A stretch of DNA of 64,000 bases, taken from NCBI GenBank assembly GCA_038562555.1, contig JBCFBK010000005.1, forward strand, positions 1 through 64,000, in the 5' to 3' direction. Origin of the DNA: JBCFBK01 sp038562555 (lineage in GTDB: Bacteria; Bacteroidota; Bacteroidia; Bacteroidales; Prolixibacteraceae). Under the pieces are notes generated by a model. That model was not told the origin of the DNA. It did no database searches and worked only from the letters and a program-made list of their open reading frames with translations. Both the position numbers and the translations under genes were made by a program. Each line of letters opens with the position of its first letter. Within the stretch, counting starts at the first letter, position 1. Positions 8,152 through 16,620 of the stretch are shown one piece after another.

Positions 8152-9630
8152 ATGAATATAAAAAAACAATTCCTGATTTTCCTCAGCATAATTAGCCTGA
8201 CGGGTTGCGAATCATTTCTGGAAGAGAAAGTGTACAGCAGCATGACTCCCCTGAATTTTTATAAAACGGAAGCTGATGCTGAAGCCGCGCTCACGTCTGT
8301 TTATAACGCGATGCTTGCCCATGAAGGCTGGGGCCGTCAGGTATGGCTTGCTGCCGAATATCCGGGAGAAGCTGCCTGGCCGAACAATTCGGGAGAGGCC
8401 TGGCGTACCGAGATGGATCAGTTAACCTGGACAACCAGTTCAACCGGCTTCCCGCAAATCTGGGGGCAGTTGTACCGGATGGTCAACAGGGCAAATACGG
8501 TTTTACAGCGAATGGAACAGGTAACGTTCACCACGACGGGCGTCAAGGAGCGGATTGTCGGCGAGACCAAATTCCTGCGGGCATTGGCTTATCTTTACCT
8601 GATCCGCTTTTTCGACCATATTCCCCTGATGACTGAAGAGAACCTGGACGAGATCAACCCAAGCAACGTGGGAACTGATGATGCCGTATGGGCTTTGATC
8701 ATCGAGGATTTAATGTATGCCAAATCTGTGCTTAAGCCAAAGCAAACAGGAGGTGATGTGGGACGGGCAACTTCGGGAGCAGCACAGGCTTTGTTGGCCA
8801 AGGCCTATCTTACCCTGGGCGGTAAACCATGGAATAAGACCGAAAACTGGGCTAAAGCCGCACAGGAGGCAAAGGCGATCATGACTAATGCTGCTTTCGG
8901 GTATGGTCTTTGGGACGACTACGATCAGGTATTCCTGCTGGCGAATGAACACGGGCCGGAGTATGTTTTTAGTCTGGAATGCGAAAGCCAGATGAGCAGC
9001 GGTCGCGATTACCCTACTTTTACGGGGATCCGCAACGGCGACCAGACCAAACTGGGCGGCTGGTCGTCGGTGGCTGCGACTGTTCACTTTTTTAATTCCA
9101 TGGCCGAAGCCGACAAGCGCCGGGCAAGAACCTTTGTGTTGTCGTACAGGGGGTATGCCAACCCGCAGAATGTCTATACCTATCCTGGAAATATCAGTCT
9201 GCCGCATTTCAATAAGTTTATTGATTATGCCGATATCAACGCCACCGGTACATCCGATTATGCTATGAACATGCCGGTTATCAGGTATTCTGACGTGTTG
9301 CTGACGCAATCGGAGGCTGAAAACGAAGCAAACGGACCAGGTACGGCTGCTGTAGAGGGGATCAACATGGTACGGGCAAGAGCGGGGCTGCCGGCCTTAA
9401 ATCCTGCCAATTTCACAAAAGAGACCCTGAGGGATGCGATCTTGCAGGAGCGTATCTGGGAGTTTTGTGAGGAAGGCCAGGCTTATTTCGACCTGAAACG
9501 TATGAACGGGCTCATTAAGCGGCTGGCTCCGCTGGGAATTACAGCAACTGAAAAGCACTATGTATTTCCGATTCCGCAAACAGAGCTGGATGTCAATCCA
9601 AACCTGGAACAAAATGAAGCCTATAAGTAA
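8152..9630 (+). CDS. SusD/RagB-family surface lipoprotein, set 1
   Basis: 492 residues from the ATG at 8152, 19 bp after susC; an in-frame ATG at 8119 lies inside the end of susC and is less likely. The lipoprotein signal is MNIKKQFLIFLSIISLTGCES with lipid-modified Cys19. TPR-like helices follow (FLRALAYLYLIRFFDHIPLM, AQALLAKAYLTLGGKPW), then the C-terminal hallmark LQERIWEFCEEGQAYFDLKR and a QTELDVNPNLEQN end. It forms the ligand-binding lid of the preceding SusC. A hairpin follows the stop. Confidence 0.94.
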   Translation: MNIKKQFLIFLSIISLTGCESFLEEKVYSSMTPLNFYKTEADAEAALTSVYNAMLAHEGWGRQVWLAAEYPGEAAWPNNSGEAWRTEMDQLTWTTSSTGFPQIWGQLYRMVNRANTVLQRMEQVTFTTTGVKERIVGETKFLRALAYLYLIRFFDHIPLMTEENLDEINPSNVGTDDAVWALIIEDLMYAKSVLKPKQTGGDVGRATSGAAQALLAKAYLTLGGKPWNKTENWAKAAQEAKAIMTNAAFGYGLWDDYDQVFLLANEHGPEYVFSLECESQMSSGRDYPTFTGIRNGDQTKLGGWSSVAATVHFFNSMAEADKRRARTFVLSYRGYANPQNVYTYPGNISLPHFNKFIDYADINATGTSDYAMNMPVIRYSDVLLTQSEAENEANGPGTAAVEGINMVRARAGLPALNPANFTKETLRDAILQERIWEFCEEGQAYFDLKRMNGLIKRLAPLGITATEKHYVFPIPQTELDVNPNLEQNEAYK

Positions 9631-9647
9631 ATAGCTGTTCTGTTAAA

Positions 9648-9690
9648 AAGAAGGGGTCTTGCAAATTTATGTTTGATAAGGCCTCTTCTT
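9648..9690. terminator. Bidirectional terminator between susD and the feo operon
   Basis: AAGAAGGGGTCTT pairs with AAGGCCTCTTCTT over 13 bp if two G.U pairs are allowed, with a 17-base loop. T-rich sequence follows on the plus strand and an A-rich tract precedes it. It separates the convergent susD and the FeoB-associated gene. Confidence 0.6.
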
Positions 9691-9693
9691 CTT

Positions 9694-9927
9694 TTACCGT
9701 TCGGGTGAATATTGCATCTCATCCGCTCCAAACCGGAACTTGCCGGTTGAACGCTGTTCATAGTAGGGAACCAGTTTCCCTTTCTTTTTCAGCTCGCTCT
9801 TCAGGTCACAGCTTCCGCAGTTTCCGCAAAGACTTTTGTCTTTTACCGTAACTGATTTATAAAGCGAATATAAAACTTTCAGGATAACGGCTCCGACGAT
9901 AATATATACCAGAATTTCCTGGACCAT
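9694..9927 (-). CDS. FeoB-associated Cys-rich membrane protein
   Basis: 77 residues from the ATG at 9927; a longer frame to 10026 would run back into feoB and is rejected. One membrane helix (residues 4-22, EILVYIIVGAVILKVLYSL) is followed by a basic stretch and CGNCGSC at residues 34-40. This layout matches the small Cys-rich protein found directly after feoB in many Bacteroidota and Firmicutes. It begins 11 bp after the feoB stop and is surely cotranscribed. It probably assists iron(II) transfer at the membrane, but its biochemical role is not settled. Confidence 0.85.
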   Translation of the reverse strand: MVQEILVYIIVGAVILKVLYSLYKSVTVKDKSLCGNCGSCDLKSELKKKGKLVPYYEQRSTGKFRFGADEMQYSPER

Positions 9928-9938
9928 GACTGTCTGAT

Positions 9939-12443
9939 TTAAATGAATAAACTTCCGATCTGGTAAACGGCAAAGGCAGCGACCCACGCAATAGCCGTAG
10001 TATAAACCGAAGTGAATGCAGCCCATTTCCAGCTGGCTTCCTTTTTTATGGCTGCAACCACCGCCACGCAGGGAAAATAGATCAGCACAAAGACCATCAG
10101 TCCGAAGGCAACCAGCGGTGAAAATACTTTTTGCCCGGCTTTTGGACCGCTCGTATAGGTTTGTTCCTGCAGCTTTTCTTTCAGCGACTGCGAGTTCTCA
10201 TCGGCATGGAGATCGGCCTGATAAAGTACACCCATGGAGCTGACCACGATTTCCTTGGCAGCCATCCCGGTAATGATGCTCATGCCGATTTTCCAGTCAA
10301 AGCCCAACGGGGCGATGACCGGTTCAATAAAGCGGCCGATCCGGCCGATATACGATTGTTCCTGACGTTCCTCCTCCTGCATCAGGGTCAGTTGTTCCGA
10401 CTGTTCTGCTTTCCGGGTTTCGCTCAGGATCGGATTTGCTTCAACCTGGCTAAGCAAGGTATCATAATCACGCGAGAATTCAACATTCCGCGGGTAATAG
10501 CCCATTGCCCAGATGAGGATCGATGCAAACAGGATTACCGTTCCCATTTTTTTGAGATACTGTGATCCTTTATGCCACATGTGAATGGTTGTATTCCGCA
10601 GCGTGGGCATCCGGTAAGGGGGGAGTTCCATCACAAAAGGCACTTCTTTTTTTGCAAACAGGGTGTTCTTGAAAAACATGCCCAGCATAACCGCCAGCGC
10701 AATGCCAATCAGGTACATCAGAAAAAGCAACGCTCCCTGGTACTGTACGAAAAAGGCAGAGATCAACAGCACATAAACCGGCAACCGCGCGCTGCACGAC
10801 ATAAACGGAATGATGAGCATGGTAAGCAGCCGGTCGCTTCGGTTATCGAGTGTGCGCGTAGCCATAACGGCAGGTACGTTGCATCCGAATCCCATGATCA
10901 GGGGAATAAACGATTTTCCGTGCAGCCCCATTTTATGCATCAGCTTGTCCATGATGAAGGCGGCGCGCGACATATATCCGGAATCTTCCATCAGCGAAAT
11001 AAAAAAGAACAGGATCAGGATGTTTGGCAGAAAGACGATTACCCCGCCAACGCCGCCGATAATGCCATCAACAGTCAGATCTTTCAGCGGGCCATCACCC
11101 ATCAGATTTCCTGTTGTGTTACCCAGCCAGCCAATGCCCGCTTCCAGCCAGTCCATCGGGTACTGGCCCACCGTAAAGGTGGCCTGAAATGTCAGCCAGA
11201 TAAAAAAGATGAAAACGGGGAATCCCCATATCTTATGAGTCAGCACCCGGTCGATCTCCCGGCTTTGGTCCCGACGTACCAAAATGCCGGGGCGGTAGGT
11301 CTGTTTCAGGGCTCCGGCAATAAAGCCGTATTTGGCATCGGCAACAAGAGTCTCCGACTGATCGTTCATCATGAGCTCGAGACGCCGGGCTTCTTTTTCT
11401 GCGGTATTCCGTATGGTTTCAAAATGAGGGCTTTCGCCGAGCATGAGCAAAGTCGGTTTGTCGTTTTCCAACAGCTTTATGGCCAGGTAGCGGGTGGAAT
11501 AGTTTTTACTCCGATGCTCACCTTTTTTAAGTTCATGCTGTATAGCCCTTATCGATTTTTCGATTTCTGCCCCGTAGTTGATGTGAATATGCCTCACAAC
11601 CGGATCGCGTTCCTCGTAAACTTCAATGATCCTGTTAAACAGTTCCTTTAATCCCCTGCCTTTCGACGCCACGGTTGGCACAATCGGAATGCCTATCATT
11701 TCGCCCAGATGCCTGTAGTCGAACTGATCAGCCTTCTGTTCAAGCTCGTCATACATGTTCAGAGCAATCACCACCTTGATGTTCATGTCGATCAGTTGTG
11801 TGGTGAGATACAGGTTTCGTTCGAGGTTGGAGGCGTCAACGACGTTTACCACCACATCGGGCCGGTTTTCGATAATATGATTCCGCACGAAAAGTTCCTC
11901 GGGTGAGTATTCCGTGATGGAATAGGTTCCGGGCAGATCGGAAATGACAAAGGTATACAGGTCCTGCCTGAATTTAGCCTGTTTGGCATCGATGGTCACA
12001 CCGGCATAATTGCCTACCCGCTCGGTCGATCCGGAGGCATAGTTAAAGAGGGTAGTTTTTCCGCAGTTGGGATTTCCGACAAGGGCCACCGAAATAGTTT
12101 TTCCTTTTTGTATGCCGGTGATCTTTAGCCGGTGTTCGTCGATGGTACCTTCAAAAGCGCCGAATATCAATTCTCCGGCTGCTCCGGGCGGAACGACTTC
12201 GATCATCTCTGCTTCGCTTCTGCGCAGGGAGACTTTGTATCCCATGATCTCATATTCGATGGGATCCCTCATCGGGGCATTTTTTATCACTCTCACCCGC
12301 TGCCCTTTTACAAAACCCATCTCCGATATCCTCTTTCTGAACGCACCTTGTCCCAGGACGTGTGTAATAACACCCTGAGTTCCGCCAGGCAGTTCAGTCA
12401 GGCGTTTACTTCTGACTTCGGTCGCTGTATTTTGTAAAAACAT
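9939..12443 (-). CDS. feoB: FeoA-FeoB fusion, ferrous iron transporter
   Basis: About 834 residues from the ATG at 12443, chosen because a G-rich ribosome-binding-like GAGGGGGG lies just upstream; an ATG at 12476 would add 11 residues. Residues about 8-85 are a FeoA (SH3-like) domain (LTELPGGTQGVITHVLG, FRKRISEMGFVKGQ). The FeoB G domain follows: G1 GNPNCGKTT, G3 DLPGTYS, G4 NMYD. Then come the helical switch and the membrane core with two Gate regions (FLPNILILFFFISLMEDSGYM; GFGCNVPAVMATRTL; FMSCSARLPVYVLLISAFF). It imports Fe(II) across the inner membrane. The FeoA fusion is common in Bacteroidota. The promoter region holds a TATGGG-N6-CCCATA dyad. Confidence 0.96.
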   Translation of the reverse strand: MFLQNTATEVRSKRLTELPGGTQGVITHVLGQGAFRKRISEMGFVKGQRVRVIKNAPMRDPIEYEIMGYKVSLRRSEAEMIEVVPPGAAGELIFGAFEGTIDEHRLKITGIQKGKTISVALVGNPNCGKTTLFNYASGSTERVGNYAGVTIDAKQAKFRQDLYTFVISDLPGTYSITEYSPEELFVRNHIIENRPDVVVNVVDASNLERNLYLTTQLIDMNIKVVIALNMYDELEQKADQFDYRHLGEMIGIPIVPTVASKGRGLKELFNRIIEVYEERDPVVRHIHINYGAEIEKSIRAIQHELKKGEHRSKNYSTRYLAIKLLENDKPTLLMLGESPHFETIRNTAEKEARRLELMMNDQSETLVADAKYGFIAGALKQTYRPGILVRRDQSREIDRVLTHKIWGFPVFIFFIWLTFQATFTVGQYPMDWLEAGIGWLGNTTGNLMGDGPLKDLTVDGIIGGVGGVIVFLPNILILFFFISLMEDSGYMSRAAFIMDKLMHKMGLHGKSFIPLIMGFGCNVPAVMATRTLDNRSDRLLTMLIIPFMSCSARLPVYVLLISAFFVQYQGALLFLMYLIGIALAVMLGMFFKNTLFAKKEVPFVMELPPYRMPTLRNTTIHMWHKGSQYLKKMGTVILFASILIWAMGYYPRNVEFSRDYDTLLSQVEANPILSETRKAEQSEQLTLMQEEERQEQSYIGRIGRFIEPVIAPLGFDWKIGMSIITGMAAKEIVVSSMGVLYQADLHADENSQSLKEKLQEQTYTSGPKAGQKVFSPLVAFGLMVFVLIYFPCVAVVAAIKKEASWKWAAFTSVYTTAIAWVAAFAVYQIGSLFI

Positions 12444-12493
12444 CTCGTTACCCCCCTCACGCTGTTCCCGGATCAACTCCGGTCATGTTTGTG

Positions 12494-12524
12494 CGAAAGT
12501 AAACCTTTGATCAGGCTTCGTCAA
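12494..12524 (-). promoter_or_regulatory. feoAB promoter
   Basis: On the minus strand TTG (12524-12522) is followed after 20 bp by TACTTTCG (12501-12494), one base off the TAnnTTTG -7 consensus. The spacing fits Bacteroidota promoters, and the -7 box lies about 50 bp before the feoB start. Confidence 0.5.
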
Positions 12525-12532
12525 TCCCTATT

Positions 12533-12550
12533 TATGGGGATATTCCCATA
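12533..12550. promoter_or_regulatory. Perfect dyad TATGGG-N6-CCCATA upstream of feoAB
   Basis: A perfect 6-6-6 inverted repeat (TATGGG GATATT CCCATA) starts 8 bp beyond the -33 element of the feoAB promoter. It is not a classical Fur box. Its place suggests a binding site for a dimeric regulator, but no regulator gene is adjacent. Confidence 0.4.
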
Positions 12551-12660
12551 CTGCCCGATCAATTCCGGCCGGCGTCATTATTGGGCGGGCAGACGTTATA
12601 TTAAATTGTTAATTTATGAAGCTGTTTCCGGTTCGGATTAGCACCATTTAAAAAAAAGCA

Positions 12661-12668
12661 TAATTTTG
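12661..12668 (+). promoter_or_regulatory. -7 box upstream of gpmI
   Basis: TAATTTTG fits TAnnTTTG exactly and lies 34 bp before the gpmI ATG. No convincing -33 TTTG is seen. Confidence 0.5.
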
Positions 12669-12702
12669 CCGGCCAACAGCAATTGAAAAATTAAACACAG
12701 AT

Positions 12703-14232
12703 ATGGCTTTACAGAAGACACTTTTGATGATCCTGGACGGATGGGGTATCGGCGACGGTACGGAACGTGACGTGATTGCCAGCGCTTCAACGCCTTTTAT
12801 GGATGCGCTGATGCAGGAATACCCTCATTCACAGTTGCTGACCTCGGGTGAGAATGTGGGTTTACCCGACGGACAAATGGGTAACTCCGAAGTCGGCCAC
12901 CTGAATATCGGGGCCGGCCGGGTTTTGTATCAGGATATGGTCAAGATCACCAAAGCTATCCGTGAGAAGACACTGTGGCAGAATCCGCAGTTATTGAAAG
13001 CATATCATTACGCGAAAGACAACAATAAAAAAGTGCATCTGATCGGACTGATCGGTCCCGGCGGGGTTCACGCATTAAGTGCCCATATGGTAGCATTGTG
13101 CCAGATGGCTACCGATATCGGGTTGAAAGACGTTTTTATTCACGGATTAACCGATGGCCGGGACACCGATCCCCGCTCGGGTTACGATTTCCTGAAAACC
13201 GACCTCGAAGCGCTGAAGCCGACCAACGCCAGGTTTGCTTCGCTTATAGGCCGCTACTACGGGATGGACCGGGATAAAAATTATGACCGGCTGAAGCTCG
13301 CTTACGACCTGTACACAAAAGGAGAAGGCACGAAATCGAACGATTTGCTTGCCTCAGTTGAAGCTTCGTACGCGGCAGGGATTACCGACGAATTCATCCG
13401 CCCCATTGTGATGGTGAATGACGACGGCACTCCCGTAGCGACGATCAGTGAGGGAGATGTGGTGATCTGCTTTAATTTCCGCACCGACCGCCTGCGTCAG
13501 ACCACCATTGCCTTCACCCAGGAAGATCTTCCTCAGTTCGGAATGAAAACCATGGACCTGCAATGGTATACCATGACCAGTTACAAGGCCGACTTCAAAA
13601 ATGTGCACGTAATTTTTAGCAAGGACAACCCGACCAACACCATGGGCGAGATTGTTTCGAAAGCCGGATTAGCGCAAATCCGTATTGCCGAAACGGAGAA
13701 GTATGCTCACGTAACGTTCTTTTTCAGCGGTGGCCGTGAACAGGAATTTGATGGTGAAAAGCGGATTCTGATCCCTTCGCCTAAAGTTCCTACCTACGAT
13801 TTTCAGCCCGAAATGTCGGCGCCGAAAATCAAAGATGCCATCATTCCGGAACTTCAGAAACAGGAAGCCGCTTTTATCTGCCTGAACTTTGCAAACGGCG
13901 ATATGGTTGGTCATACCGGGGTATATGAAGCCATTTCGAAAGCAGTGACGGCCGTTGACCAATGTGTGAAGGAAGTGGTTGAAGCCGCAAGAAGCAATGG
14001 TTATAATGTGCTGATCATAGCCGATCACGGGAATGCCGACAACGCCGTTAATCCGGATGGCTCACCCAATACGGCGCATTCGCTGAATCCTGTTCCCTGC
14101 ATTTATGTAAGCGACAACAAGAACCTGAAGGTTCAGGACGGCATCCTGGCTGATGTTGCGCCTACCTTGCTGTCGGAAATGGGACTGGACATTCCTTCGG
14201 AAATGACCGGCAAAATTTTAATTCAGCGATAA
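12703..14232 (+). CDS. gpmI: 2,3-bisphosphoglycerate-independent phosphoglycerate mutase
   Basis: 509 residues, the usual length for the cofactor-independent enzyme that interconverts 3- and 2-phosphoglycerate in glycolysis and gluconeogenesis. The alkaline-phosphatase-fold metal site begins with LMILDGWGIG (Asp12). The catalytic Ser62 lies in DGQMGNSEVGHLNIGAGR. The phosphotransferase part shows HGLTDGRDTDP and RYYGMDRDKNYDR, and the C-terminal metal ligands lie in FANGDMVGHTG and IADHGNADN. It stands alone, divergent from feoAB, with its own -7 box. Confidence 0.98.
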   Translation: MALQKTLLMILDGWGIGDGTERDVIASASTPFMDALMQEYPHSQLLTSGENVGLPDGQMGNSEVGHLNIGAGRVLYQDMVKITKAIREKTLWQNPQLLKAYHYAKDNNKKVHLIGLIGPGGVHALSAHMVALCQMATDIGLKDVFIHGLTDGRDTDPRSGYDFLKTDLEALKPTNARFASLIGRYYGMDRDKNYDRLKLAYDLYTKGEGTKSNDLLASVEASYAAGITDEFIRPIVMVNDDGTPVATISEGDVVICFNFRTDRLRQTTIAFTQEDLPQFGMKTMDLQWYTMTSYKADFKNVHVIFSKDNPTNTMGEIVSKAGLAQIRIAETEKYAHVTFFFSGGREQEFDGEKRILIPSPKVPTYDFQPEMSAPKIKDAIIPELQKQEAAFICLNFANGDMVGHTGVYEAISKAVTAVDQCVKEVVEAARSNGYNVLIIADHGNADNAVNPDGSPNTAHSLNPVPCIYVSDNKNLKVQDGILADVAPTLLSEMGLDIPSEMTGKILIQR

Positions 14233-14322
14233 AAGATCATCATATGATATTTGTCCTGCGAAAGCCGGAATCTTTTTATTGCATTAAAGAGTCATGTGCT
14301 CCCAGGGACGCAGTTATTGCTT

Positions 14323-14901
14323 ATGCTTGAAATCGGAAAGACCATAGTTAGTTTTGATGTGCTGGAGGAGCATTTCCTTTGTGATTTGATGAAATGCAAA
14401 GGCGCCTGTTGCGTGGAAGGTGATTCGGGGGCTCCGCTTACCCGTGAGGAAGCGGTGATCATAGATGACATCTATCCTTTGGTGGAGCCTTACATGACCC
14501 CCCAGGGAAAAACGAAAGTTGAACTGCAGGGTACTTCCATGATCGATTCGGATGGTGATTTGGTTACCCCGCTGGTTAACGACCGGGAATGTGCCTTCAC
14601 CTTTAAGGATGAGCGCGGGATTACCAAATGCGCCATCGAGAAAGCTTTTCTCGACGGGAAGGTTAAATTTCGCAAACCCCTGTCGTGCCACTTATTTCCA
14701 ATCCGTATTACTGAATACAAACGTTTTGATGCTGTGAATTATCAGCAGTTAGGCATCTGCAAACCCGGACGGCAATGCGGCGCCGGCGAAAAGCTGCCGC
14801 TCTACCGGTTTTTGAAGGAACCTTTGACCCGGAAGTATGGCGCGGAGTGGTACGCCCAACTGGAGTATGCCGCCGGGCAAAAACCCTGGAAACAAAAATA
14901 A
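14323..14901 (+). CDS. DUF3109-family Cys-rich protein
   Basis: 192 residues from the ATG at 14323; a longer frame from 14251 adds 24 residues of repeat-like spacer and is rejected. Nine cysteines (20, 25, 29, 30, 90, 103, 122, 146, 152) include CDLMKCKGACC at the start and a later CHLFPIRI. These match the DUF3109/YkgJ-like families thought to bind zinc or an iron-sulfur cluster. No signal peptide is visible, so it is probably cytoplasmic. Conserved in Bacteroidota; function unknown. It follows gpmI by about 90 bp, and a 27-bp tandem repeat begins just after its stop. Confidence 0.85.
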   Translation: MLEIGKTIVSFDVLEEHFLCDLMKCKGACCVEGDSGAPLTREEAVIIDDIYPLVEPYMTPQGKTKVELQGTSMIDSDGDLVTPLVNDRECAFTFKDERGITKCAIEKAFLDGKVKFRKPLSCHLFPIRITEYKRFDAVNYQQLGICKPGRQCGAGEKLPLYRFLKEPLTRKYGAEWYAQLEYAAGQKPWKQK

Positions 14902-14910
14902 AACCTGATT

Positions 14911-15008
14911 TCGATTCCCTTCGGGATCTCGCAAAACTCGATTCCCTTCGGGATCTCGCAAAACTCGATTCCCTTCGGGGTCTCGCAAAACTCGATTCCC
15001 TTCGGGGA
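14911..15008. repeat. 27-bp tandem repeat, about 3.6 copies
   Basis: The unit TCGATTCCCTTCGGG + ATCTCGCAAAAC (27 bp) repeats at 14911, 14938 and 14965, with a partial copy at 14992. The third copy differs by one base (ATC to GTC). Each unit holds CCC-TTC-GGG, able to form a small hairpin. Since 27 is divisible by three, all frames stay open and give false ORFs. It begins 10 bp after the DUF3109 stop. Confidence 0.95.
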
Positions 15009-15123
15009 TTTTCGCTGCGCTTCAATTCGCACGCTTGATTTATCCGGGTTTGTGTTTAGCGAACATGCTCGTTTCACCGGATTTTGTATTTTTATACCTT
15101 GAACAAGGTGTCAGCCGTTATCC

Positions 15124-15978
15124 ATGAGCAGTTTCAAATTTTTGACTCAACCTTTTCCTTTTCTCGATGAGATCCGCCACCGCTGGATCCTGATCATCTT
15201 TTGCACTGCTTTTGGGATCGTTTTTATCAATGTTTTTGTACCGTTCAACATTAACCGCTGGAGCAATGACTCGGGCCTGACCGAATTTCTGCATCTTTCG
15301 GGTTTCGGCCTTATTGCAGGTATTGTTTTGCTGATCTCTCAGATGCTGATACGCCGTGTGGTGCAAAAAAAACACTTCCAGATTGGCAGCTTTATGCTGT
15401 GGTTTTTATGTGAATTGATCATGATGGCGGCGTGCTTTTTGTTTTATCAGTCACCTTCGTTTGTGGCCAGCCGGTTTCCCCGCGAATTACTGGATAGCAT
15501 AAAATACACCCTTCCGGGTATCCTGATACCCTATTCGCTTGCGCTTTTACTCATTTCTCTGATCTATAACAGGAACCGGTTGAATGAGTTGAGGAAGGAT
15601 CGTTCAGAAGTGTTTTCCGGCCAGGGAATGATCGATTTTCCGGATGAAAAGGGAATCGTTCGTTTTTCGGTGGCGGGCGATCATATTCTTTACCTGGAGG
15701 CGGCCGATAACTATGTGATCGTTTATTACCTGATCGATAACAGACCTGCAAAACAGTTGTTACGCAGTTCGATGAAAAACATGGAGATGCTTTTCTCCGG
15801 TTTCCCGGTAAAACGATGCCACCGATCATTCATGGTTAACGTTCAGAAAATCGAATTTGCAGAGCACGGAAAGTCGGCGGGCCTGATCAGGATATCGGAG
15901 GTTGACCGCCCGATTCCCGTTTCCCGTAAATTTTTTTCCGGATTTAAACCTTATCTGAGCCGGACAATTCCGGTCTGA
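15124..15978 (+). CDS. Membrane-anchored LytTR-domain transcriptional regulator
   Basis: 284 residues. Four predicted membrane helices (about residues 22-42, 59-80, 87-110, 127-148) precede a C-terminal LytTR DNA-binding domain (about 185-278: ILYLEAADNYVIVYYL, LLRSSMKNMEMLF, FPVKRCHRSFMVNVQKI, IPVSRKFF). There is no receiver domain, so this is not a standard response regulator. The membrane part may sense a signal directly or partner with a kinase not in this window. It is followed by a small secreted protein gene with a well-formed promoter. Its target is unknown. Confidence 0.88.
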   Translation: MSSFKFLTQPFPFLDEIRHRWILIIFCTAFGIVFINVFVPFNINRWSNDSGLTEFLHLSGFGLIAGIVLLISQMLIRRVVQKKHFQIGSFMLWFLCELIMMAACFLFYQSPSFVASRFPRELLDSIKYTLPGILIPYSLALLLISLIYNRNRLNELRKDRSEVFSGQGMIDFPDEKGIVRFSVAGDHILYLEAADNYVIVYYLIDNRPAKQLLRSSMKNMEMLFSGFPVKRCHRSFMVNVQKIEFAEHGKSAGLIRISEVDRPIPVSRKFFSGFKPYLSRTIPV

Positions 15979-15985
15979 CTTTCGT

Positions 15986-16051
15986 TTTTGTTTATCGGGC
16001 GGTGTCATTCACCCCACACACATCGCTTTCGTCCCTTTGATTTTGTTTATC
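15986..16051 (+). repeat. Two direct copies of TTTTGTTTATC
   Basis: The 11-mer TTTTGTTTATC occurs at 15986-15996 and 16041-16051, 55 bp apart, each followed by a GG-containing context (GGG, AGG). The second copy overlaps the -33 element of the promoter for the gene at 16146. They could be regulator sites, perhaps for the adjacent LytTR protein. Confidence 0.35.
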
Positions 16052-16072
16052 AGGAACTAAGGCCTAGCTTTG
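16042..16072 (+). promoter_or_regulatory. Strong Bacteroidota promoter for the small secreted protein
   Basis: TTTG (16042-16045), a 19-bp spacer, then TAGCTTTG (16065-16072) match the -33/-7 consensus fully. The start codon is 73 bp beyond the -7 box. Confidence 0.7.
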
Positions 16073-16145
16073 TTGTGTTGATCAGCCGGATGGTTCCGGG
16101 TGTTCAGAAAACAGAAAATTACCATTAACTTAAAAACAAAGACGA

Positions 16146-16532
16146 ATGAAACGATTGATCATGTCGTTGATGCTCCTTACAGGAACGGTTGTATCGGGGC
16201 TCAGCAATCCGGTTGTTCCGGCAAAGGAAAATCTGAAGGGAACCTGGGAATACAAAGCTCCTGAGGCTCCTTATGAATACAACGCAGGGAAGTTTGTGTT
16301 TGATGAAGTGGACGGGAAGCCTGTTGTAACGGTGAAAGCCCGCAACGGCGCAGAACTTAAAGCACGGGATGTCAAGGTCGAAAACGACAGCATCTCCTTT
16401 ACTGTTATGATTGATTACGAGCAGGTCAAAGTGACCGGCAAAATCAGTGGCAACAAACTGACCGGCAAAGCAGCCTACTCGGAAGGCGTTCTGAATGTGA
16501 CTGCCGAAAAGTCGGCCTTGAAAACCAACTAA
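16146..16532 (+). CDS. Small secreted protein of unknown function
   Basis: 128 residues with an N-terminal signal peptide (MKRLIMSLMLLTGTVVSGLSNP). The mature part is rich in alternating beta-strand patterns (GTWEYKAPEAP, GKFVFDEVDGKPVVTV, VKVTGKISGNKLTGKA), which suggests a small beta-sandwich or lipocalin-like fold. No catalytic motif is seen. It has a strong promoter and its own terminator, so it is a single-gene unit. Function not recognised. Confidence 0.75.
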   Translation: MKRLIMSLMLLTGTVVSGLSNPVVPAKENLKGTWEYKAPEAPYEYNAGKFVFDEVDGKPVVTVKARNGAELKARDVKVENDSISFTVMIDYEQVKVTGKISGNKLTGKAAYSEGVLNVTAEKSALKTN

Positions 16533-16546
16533 ACAGGAACAATAAA

Positions 16547-16596
16547 ATTTTCCCGGGCCCGCATTAGCCTTTTGCTATGCTCAGGTCCGGGAAAAT
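16547..16596. terminator. Bidirectional terminator between convergent genes
   Basis: ATTTTCCCGGGCC pairs with GGTCCGGGAAAAT (13 bp, one G.U). A second inner stem forms from GCATTAGC and GCTATGC. It separates the small secreted protein gene from the convergent VOC gene. Confidence 0.75.
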
Positions 16597-16620
16597 AAGT
16601 TATGACAATGTTTCCGGATA

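Noticed and set aside
10572..11651. 359-codon open frame on the plus strand
   Set aside because: It lies wholly opposite the FeoB membrane core, has no domain pattern and is His/Gln/Arg-rich as expected from an antisense frame of a conserved gene.
14251..14322. Upstream extension of the DUF3109 gene
   Set aside because: The extra 24 residues (SCESRNLF...) look like spacer translated by chance; the family begins near the ATG at 14323.
14911..15008. CRISPR array
   Set aside because: The copies are directly adjacent with no unique spacers, and no cas genes are present.
14708..15077. Several overlapping ORFs with repeated peptides
   Set aside because: They are produced by the 27-bp tandem repeat, whose period is a multiple of three, and have no independent support.
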